Below, piece by piece: positions 25,359 to 33,974 of a DNA stretch of 64,000 bases (the stretch's first letter is position 1; the number at the start of each line of letters is the position of its first letter). The stretch spans positions 22,483-86,482 of the forward strand of contig DATGUP010000013.1 of assembly GCA_035301265.1 (NCBI GenBank), written 5' to 3'. The position numbers and the translations under genes were made by a program. Under the pieces are notes generated by a model. The model worked only from the letters and a program-made list of their open reading frames with translations, searched no databases and was not told the origin of the DNA. The stretch is from DATGUP01 sp035301265 (lineage in GTDB: Bacteria; Bacillota; Bacilli; Bacillales; Amphibacillaceae).

Positions 25359-26780
25359 ATGTCGAAAGGACATGTGACACAAGTCATGGGCCCTGTCGTC
25401 GATGTCACGTTTGACGACGGCAGGCTTCCTGACATTAACAACGCATTAAAAGTCCAAGCGAAAGCCGGTGAGGATAGTGAAGTAGACATTGACCTCACGC
25501 TTGAAGTCGCCCTTCATCTTGGCGATAATGCAGTGCGCACGGTTGCCATGTCATCGACGGACGGTTTGAAGCGCGGCATGGAGGTTGTTGATACAGGCGG
25601 GCCGATCACTGTACCGGTTGGTGAGGAAACGTTAGGCCGGGTATTTAATGTACTCGGTGACAACATCGACTTGGATGAACCGATCAGTGATGATGCACGC
25701 CGCGATCCGATTCACCGCGAATCGCCGGAATTCGAGGACTTGTCAACGGAAACGGAAATTTTGGAAACAGGGATTAAAGTTGTAGACCTATTGGCGCCTT
25801 ATATTAAAGGTGGAAAAATCGGTCTGTTTGGCGGTGCCGGTGTTGGCAAAACTGTTCTCATTCAGGAATTGATCAATAACGTCGCTCAGGAACACGGGGG
25901 AATTTCTGTGTTTGCTGGTGTGGGCGAGCGGACAAGAGAAGGTAACGACCTTTATTATGAAATGAAAGATTCCGGTGTTATTTCCAAAACGGCTATGGTT
26001 TTCGGCCAGATGAACGAACCGCCAGGAGCGCGTATGCGCGTTGCTTTAACAGGTCTGACGATGGCCGAATACTTCCGCGATGAAGAAGGGCAAGACGTTT
26101 TATTGTTTATCGATAATATTTTCCGGTTTACACAGGCAGGTATGGAAGTTTCAGCCTTGTTGGGTCGCATGCCTTCTGCCGTCGGATACCAACCAACGCT
26201 TGCGACAGAGATGGGACAACTTCAGGAGCGCATTACATCAACGAATAAAGGTTCGGTCACGTCGATCCAGGCGATTTACGTTCCAGCAGACGACTACACC
26301 GACCCGGCGCCAGCAACAACATTTGCCCACTTGGATGCCACAACCAACCTAGACCGTGGACTATCCGAGCAAGGTATTTATCCAGCGGTGGATCCGCTAG
26401 CATCTACATCGCGTGCACTCGATCCGGAAATCGTCGGCGAGGAACATTACAATGTGGCACGCGAAGTCCAGCAAACGTTGCAGCGATACAAAGAACTACA
26501 AGATATTATTGCGATTCTCGGTATGGATGAACTATCTGATGAAGATAAATTAACGGTGGCACGTGCGCGCCGGATTCAGTTCTTCTTGTCGCAAAACTTC
26601 CACGTTGCTGAACAATTTACCGGCCAGCCCGGTTCTTATGTGCCGGTTGAGGAAACGGTTAGAGGCTTCAGGGAAATTCTCGACGGAAAATACGACCATC
26701 TGCCGGAAGATGCGTTCCGTCTTGTCGGTCGTATTGAAGAAGTCGTGGAAAAGGCAAAGCGAATGGAAAATAACGAATAA
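25359..26780 (+). CDS. atpD: F0F1 ATP synthase subunit beta
   Basis: Catalytic subunit of F1. It has 473 residues. The P-loop GLFGGAGVGKTVLIQELI lies near residue 155, the catalytic Glu in AGVGERTREGNDLY near residue 190, Walker B in DVLLFIDNIFRFTQAG, and the DELSEED-like loop reads DELSDEDK near residue 392. It is a canonical, complete protein. A GAGGAGGG ribosome binding site precedes the ATG. Confidence 0.98.
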   Translation: MSKGHVTQVMGPVVDVTFDDGRLPDINNALKVQAKAGEDSEVDIDLTLEVALHLGDNAVRTVAMSSTDGLKRGMEVVDTGGPITVPVGEETLGRVFNVLGDNIDLDEPISDDARRDPIHRESPEFEDLSTETEILETGIKVVDLLAPYIKGGKIGLFGGAGVGKTVLIQELINNVAQEHGGISVFAGVGERTREGNDLYYEMKDSGVISKTAMVFGQMNEPPGARMRVALTGLTMAEYFRDEEGQDVLLFIDNIFRFTQAGMEVSALLGRMPSAVGYQPTLATEMGQLQERITSTNKGSVTSIQAIYVPADDYTDPAPATTFAHLDATTNLDRGLSEQGIYPAVDPLASTSRALDPEIVGEEHYNVAREVQQTLQRYKELQDIIAILGMDELSDEDKLTVARARRIQFFLSQNFHVAEQFTGQPGSYVPVEETVRGFREILDGKYDHLPEDAFRLVGRIEEVVEKAKRMENNE

Positions 26781-26790
26781 AAAAGGCTGT

Positions 26791-26822
26791 AGGCGGAAGC
26801 ACATCGCAACCATCTTCCGCCT
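26791..26822 (+). promoter_or_regulatory. Stable hairpin between atpD and atpC
   Basis: AGGCGGAAG (26791-26799) pairs perfectly with CTTCCGCCT (26814-26822) around a 14-base loop, and a small CATCGG/CCGATG hairpin follows at 26826-26840. There is no T-run. It sits 11 bases after the atpD stop and about 35 bases before the atpC ribosome binding site. Confidence 0.55.
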
Positions 26823-26870
26823 GTTCATCGGAATCCGATGGTTTTTGCCTGTCTCGAGGAGGGATTATGT

Positions 26871-27266
26871 TTGAAAACACTAGCTGTAAGTGTTGTCACT
26901 CCTGATGGTCCCGTGTTGGAAGATAGCTTTGATATGGTCATTTGCAAAGCGGAAAACGGTGAAATTGGTATTTTACCAGAACATATCCCGATGGTTGCTC
27001 CCCTTGAAATCAGTGCTGTGCGTCTGAAAAAAGGTAGCGATACGCAATATTTGGCGGTTAACGGTGGATTTTTGGAAGTTCGACCTGACCATGTGACAAT
27101 TCTTGCACAATCGGCTGAAAAACCGTCTGATATTGACATCGATCGGGCAAAGGAAGCAAAAAAGCGAGCCGAACAACGTTTACAATCCAAACGGGATGAT
27201 ATTGATTTCAAGCGTGCGGAACTAGCATTGAAGCGGGCTATAAACCGTTTGAATGTAGCGCAGTAA
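26871..27266 (+). CDS. atpC: F0F1 ATP synthase subunit epsilon
   Basis: Rotor subunit that inhibits ATP hydrolysis. It has 131 residues. The N-terminal beta sandwich starts KTLAVSVVTPDGPVLED and contains the GEIGILPEHIPMVAPL signature near residue 35. The C-terminal helical hairpin is IDIDRAKEAKKRAEQRL onward. TTG at 26871 is chosen because GAGGAGGG lies 8 bases upstream and homologues start with MKT; an upstream ATG at 26838 would add a non-conserved leader and misses the ribosome binding site. Confidence 0.94.
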   Translation: MKTLAVSVVTPDGPVLEDSFDMVICKAENGEIGILPEHIPMVAPLEISAVRLKKGSDTQYLAVNGGFLEVRPDHVTILAQSAEKPSDIDIDRAKEAKKRAEQRLQSKRDDIDFKRAELALKRAINRLNVAQ

Positions 27267-27270
27267 AACC

Positions 27271-27307
27271 AAAAAGTCCCTTGCAGCTTAGCTGTAAGGG
27301 ACTTTTT
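27271..27307. terminator. Bidirectional terminator between atpC and the YibE/F genes
   Basis: AAGTCCCTTGCAGC (27274-27287) pairs with GCTGTAAGGGACTT (27291-27304), with A-run upstream and T-run downstream. It can end the atp operon on the plus strand and the YibE/F operon on the minus strand. Confidence 0.9.
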
Positions 27308-27311
27308 TGAA

Positions 27312-28085
27312 TCACGACTTAGGCGACTTGCTATGTATATGAACTAAATAATACGCGTTAATCCAAGCGGCGATAGGGATGATGAGAGCTATCCCAATCC
27401 CAGCACAACAGATCATGATCATTTCCGCACTGAATATTTTGGAATTCACAATATCACCAAACGAATAGGATAAGTCTTTAAACCATAAAAGCAAGGCCAT
27501 ATAACCGCCAATGAAAGCGAAAAATAACGTGTTTGTATTGGAACCTAAAATGTCTTTACCAATCGTTAACCCTGATGCAAATAATGCTTGACGGCTGATC
27601 GTTGGATTGTGATTAAAAATTTCGCGCATAGGCGATGTAATGGAAATCGCCACATCCGTAATTGCGCCGATCGTGCTCATAATGATCACCGCAGCCGCGA
27701 TCTTGACGAAGTCGACGCCAATGTATAGTGAAAAAATACTCAGTTCCTCGATCTCTTCTTCACCAAAACCATGAATCATTGCTTTTTTAGTGACGACGTA
27801 TATAAACATAAACATGAATGCAATCGTGATGATGGTTGAGATAAAAGCTGTGACAGTCTTGCTGTTAACTTTATTGATGTAAAAGAGATTGATGGCACTG
27901 ACTGCCGTACACGCGATCATCGTCAAAAGGATAGGATTGGCATGGGGATCGATCATGATGAATACAGTAAGCAGCACGATGGTAAAATTGAAAAATAACG
28001 ACATGAAAGACCGTGCTCCTTTTTTACCGCCTATGGCAACCATTAACAATAACAAAATGAGCGCTAGCAACACTAAAACATTCAT
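27312..28085 (-). CDS. YibE/F family membrane protein (shorter partner)
   Basis: 257-residue polytopic membrane protein with about seven predicted helices and no large soluble domain. The conserved YibE/F core is visible as GAITDVAISITSPMREIF near residue 140 and GLTIGKDILGSNTNTLFFAFIGGYMALLLW near residue 170. The function is unknown; the family is widespread in Firmicutes as tandem pairs. It overlaps its upstream partner by 4 bases (ATGA), so the two are translationally coupled and probably form one complex. The pair interrupts the usual atpC-ywzB-ywmB order of Bacillus. Confidence 0.85.
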   Translation of the reverse strand: MNVLVLLALILLLLMVAIGGKKGARSFMSLFFNFTIVLLTVFIMIDPHANPILLTMIACTAVSAINLFYINKVNSKTVTAFISTIITIAFMFMFIYVVTKKAMIHGFGEEEIEELSIFSLYIGVDFVKIAAAVIIMSTIGAITDVAISITSPMREIFNHNPTISRQALFASGLTIGKDILGSNTNTLFFAFIGGYMALLLWFKDLSYSFGDIVNSKIFSAEMIMICCAGIGIALIIPIAAWINAYYLVHIHSKSPKS

Positions 28086-29245
28086 GATTTTACCCTCTTT
28101 CGTTTAATGAAAAAGATGGATGCATACAAGCCGATCGGGATGGTGATGACAATTCCAATACCGCCAGCAAGCGCCCGAGCCAATTCCAATGAAAGATTGA
28201 TGGAAAGAGTGAATCCAAGCGGCGAGTAATTTTTGAAATATAGAATCAGCATGGGAATCGAACCGCTGATGTAGGCGAAAAATAATATATTCGCCATCGT
28301 TCCCATAATATCTTTACCAATATCGAATCCGGCTGTCTTAAGCGCTTGAATCGATATGTTATGATCTTTTTGATAAAGCTCAAACAAAGCAGCGGAAATC
28401 GAAATGGCAACATCCATGACGGCACCTAATGAGCCGATGAACAGCCCTGCCAAAAATACGAGTTTATACGGCCGGGTTAAAAATTGCATTTCTTCATAGT
28501 GCAGGCCGTTTTCTGATGTGATCCACATGACAAGATAGGTGATGAACAATGATGCAAATGTGCCTAACAAAGTGGCGATAATCGCCGCATACGTTTTTTC
28601 ATTACAGCCGTTAACGAGTAACAAGGAAAGGACTGTGAATAAAACGACCGCTAGGCCACATATCCATAATAAATTTATATTCGTATTGACGTATATGTCC
28701 AAGGCAAATGACAAGAGAATAATATTTATTGCTAAACTCAAACCGGCCAATAAACCTTGTTTTTTACCGACGAAAAGAAGTGTTACCATAAATATCCAGG
28801 TAACGATAACGATATATTTATCGCGTTTAACGCCTGTTATATCTCCCGTTAACACCGTGTTTTCTCGTTCATCTTGATCAATGGAAACAAATACTTTATG
28901 TCCGGCTTGATACGGTTGATCGTAAGCACCTGATGCTGAATATTCATTCACTAAATGGATCCGTTCTCCTTTTAACACACCGTTTGTTATTTCCGCTGTT
29001 ATATGTTGTGTAAACAATTGATCTTCATTATGGTAAGCATCCGTTATATCGGTTACATCTTCCAGTTCAGTGTCGATCACTTGAGCAATAGTCCGTTCGT
29101 ACAACGCATCATTATGATCGACAAATATAATGGAAGCGATAGCAACGCATGCTATGACGATATAAAATGAAAGGCGTTTATAAAGCGAACGTTTAAATAG
29201 GTAAATGATCCGCTCACCTCTATCATTTAGTTTTAAAGATGACAT
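28082..29245 (-). CDS. YibE/F family membrane protein (longer partner)
   Basis: 387 residues. An N-terminal membrane helix (about 24-46) is followed by an extracytoplasmic domain of about 100 residues, then seven or so helices. The C-terminal half repeats the YibE/F signature seen in the partner: GSLGAVMDVAISISAALFEL near residue 270 and TAGFDIGKDIMGTMANILFFAYISGS near residue 305. It is first in a two-gene reverse-strand operon. No enzyme or transport motif is recognisable. The extracytoplasmic domain distinguishes it from the shorter partner. Confidence 0.87.
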   Translation of the reverse strand: MSSLKLNDRGERIIYLFKRSLYKRLSFYIVIACVAIASIIFVDHNDALYERTIAQVIDTELEDVTDITDAYHNEDQLFTQHITAEITNGVLKGERIHLVNEYSASGAYDQPYQAGHKVFVSIDQDERENTVLTGDITGVKRDKYIVIVTWIFMVTLLFVGKKQGLLAGLSLAINIILLSFALDIYVNTNINLLWICGLAVVLFTVLSLLLVNGCNEKTYAAIIATLLGTFASLFITYLVMWITSENGLHYEEMQFLTRPYKLVFLAGLFIGSLGAVMDVAISISAALFELYQKDHNISIQALKTAGFDIGKDIMGTMANILFFAYISGSIPMLILYFKNYSPLGFTLSINLSLELARALAGGIGIVITIPIGLYASIFFIKRKRVKS

Positions 29246-29443
29246 TAATGGTGGACATTAGGATAGCAAGGAATGGGACAAGGGTCAAGAAAAGGTTAAA
29301 AGTACTAATCAAATGGATAGCAAATCGTAAACTGTCGATATTACCCGGGAAATGAATGGATTTTTGTCACATGTTTTGTTGACATTTCCCTTTTTCCGTG
29401 GCAAAGTAGCAAGTAGTCATAACGAGCACAAGGTGTGGTTAAG

Positions 29444-29674
29444 TTGTTTTCGATTGGACAGACGGCGCTTGTCAGTATTACTTCACATATTATTTTTATC
29501 CTCATCACTTGGCGCGTTCTTCAAGCGCTCAATGTCGACCCTCTTATACGTAAAGGCCGGGTCGTTGAAGCGCGGATATTGCTATTGTTTATTACTATTG
29601 TCGTTGGCAGTGGTGTCAGCCGGTTTTTCCTTGAGTTTCTCCAATGGTCACAAGAACTGATTTATTTATTTTAA
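29444..29674 (+). CDS. ywzB: DUF1146 family protein (YwzB-like)
   Basis: 76-residue membrane protein with two predicted helices (about 8-28 and 45-65). The IGQTALVSITSHIIFILITWRVLQALN N-terminal half and the C-terminal FFLEFLQWSQELIYLF are characteristic of the small DUF1146/YwzB family that lies between the atp operon and ywmB in Bacillus. TTG at 29444 is chosen with AAGGTG 8 bases upstream; a GTG at 29435 is in frame but overlaps that site. Function is unknown. Confidence 0.8.
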   Translation: MFSIGQTALVSITSHIIFILITWRVLQALNVDPLIRKGRVVEARILLLFITIVVGSGVSRFFLEFLQWSQELIYLF

Positions 29675-29719
29675 ACACCGATAAAATCTACTATTCTATG
29701 ATTCAAGTATAAGTCAAGG

Positions 29720-29762
29720 CCTCCTTGTTCATACTTATGCTAGATGAACGAGGAGGGTTTTT
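29720..29762 (+). terminator. Hairpin that is both a terminator and a cover for the ywmB ribosome binding site
   Basis: CCTCCTTGTTCA (29720-29731) pairs with TGAACGAGGAGG (29745-29756) with one G-T wobble and a 13-base loop, followed by GTTTTT. It is an intrinsic terminator by shape for the upstream ywzB transcript. Its 3' arm is the AGGAGG ribosome binding site of ywmB, whose ATG starts at 29764. Confidence 0.7.
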
Positions 29763-29763
29763 A

Positions 29764-30480
29764 ATGCGAAAGATTACTTTTGCCATATGTATATTGTTAT
29801 TGATTATACCCGGGCGAACAGGCGCTGACCAACCAGCGAGCGATGCGCACGTTGCGTTAGCTCAATTTACGCAGGCGCATATCGGCGAGATTGACGATTG
29901 GAACGTTACGATAAAAGAAAACATGGACCACGAAACAATAAACCAATGGATTGATGTGTTACGTGATAAAGACGGGGTGTCGGTTAAAGATGTCGAAAAT
30001 GCGATTGAATACGTGTGGACAAGCGGACAGCGAACAAACCATATATCCGAACATTATAAGATAATTTTACCAAAAAATACGAAACTTAAAGCCTCTTTTA
30101 TTGTGACAATTACCGGGATGCAGTGGGATGAACGCGTACGGCAAGCTTACTTGCAGCGCAAACGAATGATACACGAACGTTTTTTTACCGATAATGCCCG
30201 TTTATTTGCTTGTTTATCAACTGAGATCCATGATATAATCGAAAGTGTGTTTATAAAAAATAAGTTACGCGATGAACTGAAACTCGTTGATATATCTGTA
30301 CAACATGACAATGTGAATGACACGGTTCATAATACGTATGTATACGGGTATACCCCGTTATGGCATGAATACATGACTGTACTGGATAAGCCTGTCAATT
30401 TTCATATGGCCATAAACGATAAGCAAAATGGCCCGGTAACATATACGATAGGCACACCGATCTTAATCAATGAATATTAA
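29764..30480 (+). CDS. ywmB: YwmB family (TATA-box-binding-protein-like fold) secreted protein
   Basis: 238 residues with an N-terminal signal peptide (MRKITFAICILLLIIPG). The rest matches the YwmB family that lies immediately before murA1 in Bacillus. Structural databases describe this family as TATA-box-binding-like, but it is extracytoplasmic and its function is unknown. Visible features include the central GMQWDERVRQAYLQRKRMIHERFF near residue 120 and a C-terminal GYTPLWHEYM. The ATG at 29764 has a perfect AGGAGG site; an upstream in-frame ATG at 29725 would fall in the hairpin. Confidence 0.82.
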   Translation: MRKITFAICILLLIIPGRTGADQPASDAHVALAQFTQAHIGEIDDWNVTIKENMDHETINQWIDVLRDKDGVSVKDVENAIEYVWTSGQRTNHISEHYKIILPKNTKLKASFIVTITGMQWDERVRQAYLQRKRMIHERFFTDNARLFACLSTEIHDIIESVFIKNKLRDELKLVDISVQHDNVNDTVHNTYVYGYTPLWHEYMTVLDKPVNFHMAINDKQNGPVTYTIGTPILINEY

Positions 30481-30514
30481 TATAGTGATATCGGATCTGA
30501 AGGGGATTAGAAAT

Positions 30515-31843
30515 ATGGATAAAATCATCGTACGAGGTGGGAGGCGGTTAAATGGAACCGTCAGAGTTGAAGGTGCAAAAAATGCCGTATTACCTGTCAT
30601 AGCAGCAAGTATTCTTGCAAATGAAGGAAAAACGATTGTTAAAGATGTTCCAGTCCTGGCTGATGTGTTTACGATTAATGAAGTGTTAAGAAATATGAAT
30701 GTAAAAGTGCAATTTACAAACAATACGATTACGATCGATGCAACAGAACCGTTGACAACAGAAGCACCGTTTGAATACGTTCGCAAAATGCGGGCATCTG
30801 TTTTAGTCCTCGGTCCGCTTCTGGCTCGCTACGGTCATGCCAAAGTGGCGATGCCGGGCGGTTGTGCCATCGGTTCTCGGCCGATTGACTTGCATTTAAA
30901 AGGATTTGAAGCAATGGGGGCGGAAGTCCATGTAGGCAATGGTTTTGTCGAGGCAAAGACGCCGAATGGACTTAATGGGGCAAAAATCTATCTCGATATG
31001 CCGAGCGTCGGTGCCACTGAAAATATTATGATGGCTGCGACTCTAGCTAAAGGGAAAACGGTTATCGAAAACTGTGCCAAAGAACCGGAAATCGTCGATC
31101 TGGCTAATTATTTGAATAAAATGGGTGCAAAAATTGTCGGCGCTGGGACAGAGACGATTCGCATCGAAGGGGTGGAAAAATTGCATGGTGCTACCCATGC
31201 GATCATCCCGGATCGCATCGAGGCAGGAACCTTTATGGTCGCTGCGGCGATCACAGGTGGGAATATTTTCATCGAAAATGTAGAAAGCGAACATTTGCGT
31301 TCAGTCATATCCAAATTAGAAGAGATGAATGTTACAGTCAAAAAAGAAGGCAGTGGCATTCGGGTCATCGGTCCTGACAAACTGCAACCCACTGATATAA
31401 AAACATTGCCGCACCCGGGTTTTCCGACCGATATGCAGCCGCAGATGATGGCGCTTATGCTTAGTGCTCAAGGCACGAGTGTGATTACCGAAACGGTTTT
31501 TGAAAACCGCTTCATGCATGTTGAAGAGTTTCGACGTATGAACGCTCAGATGAAAATCGAAGGCCGCAGTGTCATCATTGAAGGATCAGATGCATTGCAA
31601 GGGGCTGAAGTGGCTGCAACCGATTTGCGCGCTGCCTCTGCACTTATCTTGGCAGGTCTTAGGGCAGACGGTATCACACGTGTTACAGAATTACAGCATC
31701 TTGATCGTGGTTATGTCGATTTTGCTGGCAAGCTGAAAGCCCTCGGTGCGAATATCGAGCGCATCGATGCATCAGGCCGTGTCGTTGAGCCATTTGCACA
31801 AACGGATCAAACAGGGAGCAATATTGTTGCCGAATTACCTTAA
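30515..31843 (+). CDS. murA: UDP-N-acetylglucosamine 1-carboxyvinyltransferase, main copy (MurAA type)
   Basis: First committed enzyme of peptidoglycan synthesis. It has 442 residues. The active-site Lys is in VEGAKNAVLPVIAA near residue 22 and the fosfomycin-sensitive Cys is in MPGGCAIGSRPIDLH near residue 116. PDRIEAGTFMVAAA and HPGFPTDMQPQMMAL are typical of the family. It is paralogous to the copy at 1435; this one occupies the ywmB-murAA-spoIID locus of the essential B. subtilis enzyme. ATG at 30515 follows AAGGGGATT. Confidence 0.96.
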   Translation: MDKIIVRGGRRLNGTVRVEGAKNAVLPVIAASILANEGKTIVKDVPVLADVFTINEVLRNMNVKVQFTNNTITIDATEPLTTEAPFEYVRKMRASVLVLGPLLARYGHAKVAMPGGCAIGSRPIDLHLKGFEAMGAEVHVGNGFVEAKTPNGLNGAKIYLDMPSVGATENIMMAATLAKGKTVIENCAKEPEIVDLANYLNKMGAKIVGAGTETIRIEGVEKLHGATHAIIPDRIEAGTFMVAAAITGGNIFIENVESEHLRSVISKLEEMNVTVKKEGSGIRVIGPDKLQPTDIKTLPHPGFPTDMQPQMMALMLSAQGTSVITETVFENRFMHVEEFRRMNAQMKIEGRSVIIEGSDALQGAEVAATDLRAASALILAGLRADGITRVTELQHLDRGYVDFAGKLKALGANIERIDASGRVVEPFAQTDQTGSNIVAELP

Positions 31844-31850
31844 GCTTCAA

Positions 31851-31888
31851 GGCAGATCCCCGTGTACCCAACGGGGATCTGCTTTTTT
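31851..31888 (+). terminator. Terminator of murA
   Basis: GCAGATCCCCGT (31852-31863) pairs perfectly with ACGGGGATCTGC (31871-31882), followed by six T residues. Confidence 0.93.
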
Positions 31889-31910
31889 ATGCTTAACTGC
31901 AAATGAATCA

Positions 31911-31938
31911 TTGAATTTTGGAAAAAGTGTGTTAGAAT
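31911..31938 (+). promoter_or_regulatory. Candidate sigma-A promoter upstream of the peptide transporter operon
   Basis: TTGAAT at 31911-31916, a 16-base spacer, and TAGAAT at 31933-31938. A second candidate, TTGACT at 31991-31996 with TAATAT at 32013-32018, lies closer to the gene and overlaps the cre-like site. Confidence 0.5.
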
Positions 31939-32015
31939 GAATGAAACAAGCAGTCATGCGAATAGACTGAAAATAGTTGGGGACATAGCATTGACTGATA
32001 TAACTTTTTTAATAA

Positions 32016-32035
32016 TATTGTAATCGCTTACAAAT
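32016..32035 (+). promoter_or_regulatory. cre-like CcpA site before the peptide transporter operon
   Basis: TTGTAATCGCTTACAA at 32018-32033 is a perfect palindrome. With flanking bases it fits the cre consensus WWTGNAARCGNWWWCAWW at all positions but one (R is T). It overlaps the -10 of the candidate promoter at 31991-32018. This predicts carbon catabolite repression of the operon. Confidence 0.6.
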
Positions 32036-32103
32036 CGACAACTTTTTTAGATTTTTACCCAGAACGCCTTTTTTAGCCATAAACGGCATGGGGGGTGGGC
32101 AGC

Positions 32104-33042
32104 GTGCTACGCTATATATTCAAGCGCTTGTTTATCATGGTGATTACGATTTGGATCATCGTTACTTTGACGTTCATCCTGATGGTCAGTGTGCCTGGCT
32201 CGCCTTTTAACAACCCGGATCAAAACATGAACGAGACCGTGCGAGAAAATCTCGAAAAACAATATAATCTCGACCAACCTTATGCGATTCGATATATACT
32301 TTATTTAAAGTCAGTCGTTACACTTGATTTCGGCCCGTCGATCAAAAAGCCAAACGATACAGTGAACGATTTGCTCGGACGCGGGTTTCCGATTTCGTTT
32401 GAACTCGGTATGGTAACCATCCTCGTTGCGGTTATCTCAGGGATTATTCTCGGCGTCATGGCTGCGCTTTGGCATAACGGCTTGATTGACTATATGGCGA
32501 TGACGATTGCTGTGCTAGGCATTTCTATTCCGAACTTTGTGTTAGCTGTGTTGCTCATACAAACCCTCGCGGTCAACGGGATTTTCCCGACAGCGCGCTG
32601 GGAAAGCCCTGTCCATATGGTCCTTCCTGTCATCGCTCTCGCCACAGGGCCGATGGCGATTATCGCTAGGCTTACGCGTTCAACAATGCTCGAAGTGCTC
32701 ACGCAAGATTATATTAAAATGGCCCGGGCGAAAGGGCTTTCGCCGTGGAAAATCGTCATTAAACATGCGTTGAAAAATGCTCTGATGCCGGTTGTAACAA
32801 TTATGGGAACGCTGTTAGCTAGTATTTTGACCGGCACGTTTGTCATCGAAAAAATATTTGCGATCCCCGGCATGGGTAAATACTTTGTGGAAAGCATCAA
32901 CCAACGTGACTATCCCGTCATCATGGGAACGACCGTCTTTTATAGCGCTTTTTTAATCATCATGCTTTTTCTTGTCGATCTCGCATATGGCATTCTTGAC
33001 CCGCGCATTCAAATACATAAGAAGGGCGGCGATCAAAAATGA
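32104..33042 (+). CDS. Peptide ABC transporter permease (OppB/DppB family)
   Basis: First permease of an oligopeptide importer. It has 312 residues with six predicted membrane helices, starting MLRYIFKRLFIMVITIWIIVTLT. The EAA loop that contacts the ATPases is visible near residue 205 (DYIKMARAKGLSPWKIVIKHALKNAL). GTG at 32104 is chosen with GGGGGTGG 5 to 6 bases upstream; an in-frame GTG at 32095 is also possible. It is first in an operon with oppC, oppD and oppA homologues and overlaps the second permease gene by 4 bases. Confidence 0.93.
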   Translation: MLRYIFKRLFIMVITIWIIVTLTFILMVSVPGSPFNNPDQNMNETVRENLEKQYNLDQPYAIRYILYLKSVVTLDFGPSIKKPNDTVNDLLGRGFPISFELGMVTILVAVISGIILGVMAALWHNGLIDYMAMTIAVLGISIPNFVLAVLLIQTLAVNGIFPTARWESPVHMVLPVIALATGPMAIIARLTRSTMLEVLTQDYIKMARAKGLSPWKIVIKHALKNALMPVVTIMGTLLASILTGTFVIEKIFAIPGMGKYFVESINQRDYPVIMGTTVFYSAFLIIMLFLVDLAYGILDPRIQIHKKGGDQK

Positions 33043-33965
33043 AGCCGACACGTGTACCTGATGAATGGTTTAAATGGAAAGAAAAAAATCTCGAAATCGC
33101 CGAGACCGTCTCCCGTCCCTCTCTCTCGTATTGGCAAGATGCGTGGCGGCGACTTGTTAACAATAAATTGGCAATGACAGGATTAGTTTTCCTCATTCTG
33201 TTAGCTGGTATGGCTTTGTTTGGGCCGAAATTAACACCGTATTCAGTCAACATTCAAGATTTGCCCAATCAGTATCAACCCCCATCAACCAAGCATTGGT
33301 TTGGCACGGATAATTTAGGACGCGATGTGTTTACGCGAACGTGGTACGGCGCGCGCATATCGCTTTTTGTCGGTTTGATGGCCGCCTTGATCGACTTTTT
33401 TGTCGGAGTCATCTACGGTGGAATCGCTGGTTACAAAGGTGGGCGGACCGATGAAGTGATGATGCGGATCATCGAGATTTTATACGGTTTGCCGTATTTG
33501 CTTGTAGTCATTCTGTTGCTTGTCGTATTAGGCCCGAGTTTGCTTACGATTATCATCGCTCTTTCGGTGACCGGTTGGGTTGGTATGGCGCGGATTGTTC
33601 GAGGTCAAGTATTACAGTTAAAAAATGAAGAATTCGTTCTCGCTTCGCAGTCGTTTGGAGCAACGACATGGCGGATTATTCGCAAAAACTTGCTCCCGAA
33701 TACGATGGGCCCGATTATTGTACAAATGACACTGACGGTTCCGACTGCTATATTTGCCGAAGCCTTCTTAAGTTTTATCGGGCTCGGTATCCAGTCACCG
33801 TACGCGAGTTGGGGAGTGATGGCGGATGATGCCCTTGGGGCGATTCTTTCCGGTCATTGGTGGACATTGTTTTTCCCGGCGTTTTTTATCTCGTTCACGA
33901 TGTTTGCATTTAATGTGCTCGGTGATGGGCTACAGGATGCGCTCGATCCGAAATTGCGGAAGTAG
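33039..33965 (+). CDS. Peptide ABC transporter permease (OppC/DppC family)
   Basis: Second permease of the importer. It has 308 residues with an N-terminal cytoplasmic segment, a first helix at about 47-67, and five more. The OppC_N region is followed by HWFGTDNLGRDVFTRTWYGARISL. The EAA loop is EEFVLASQSFGATTWRIIRKNLLPN near residue 205. It overlaps the first permease gene (ATGA) and abuts the ATPase gene. Confidence 0.94.
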   Translation: MKPTRVPDEWFKWKEKNLEIAETVSRPSLSYWQDAWRRLVNNKLAMTGLVFLILLAGMALFGPKLTPYSVNIQDLPNQYQPPSTKHWFGTDNLGRDVFTRTWYGARISLFVGLMAALIDFFVGVIYGGIAGYKGGRTDEVMMRIIEILYGLPYLLVVILLLVVLGPSLLTIIIALSVTGWVGMARIVRGQVLQLKNEEFVLASQSFGATTWRIIRKNLLPNTMGPIIVQMTLTVPTAIFAEAFLSFIGLGIQSPYASWGVMADDALGAILSGHWWTLFFPAFFISFTMFAFNVLGDGLQDALDPKLRK

Positions 33966-33974
33966 GTGGAACCA

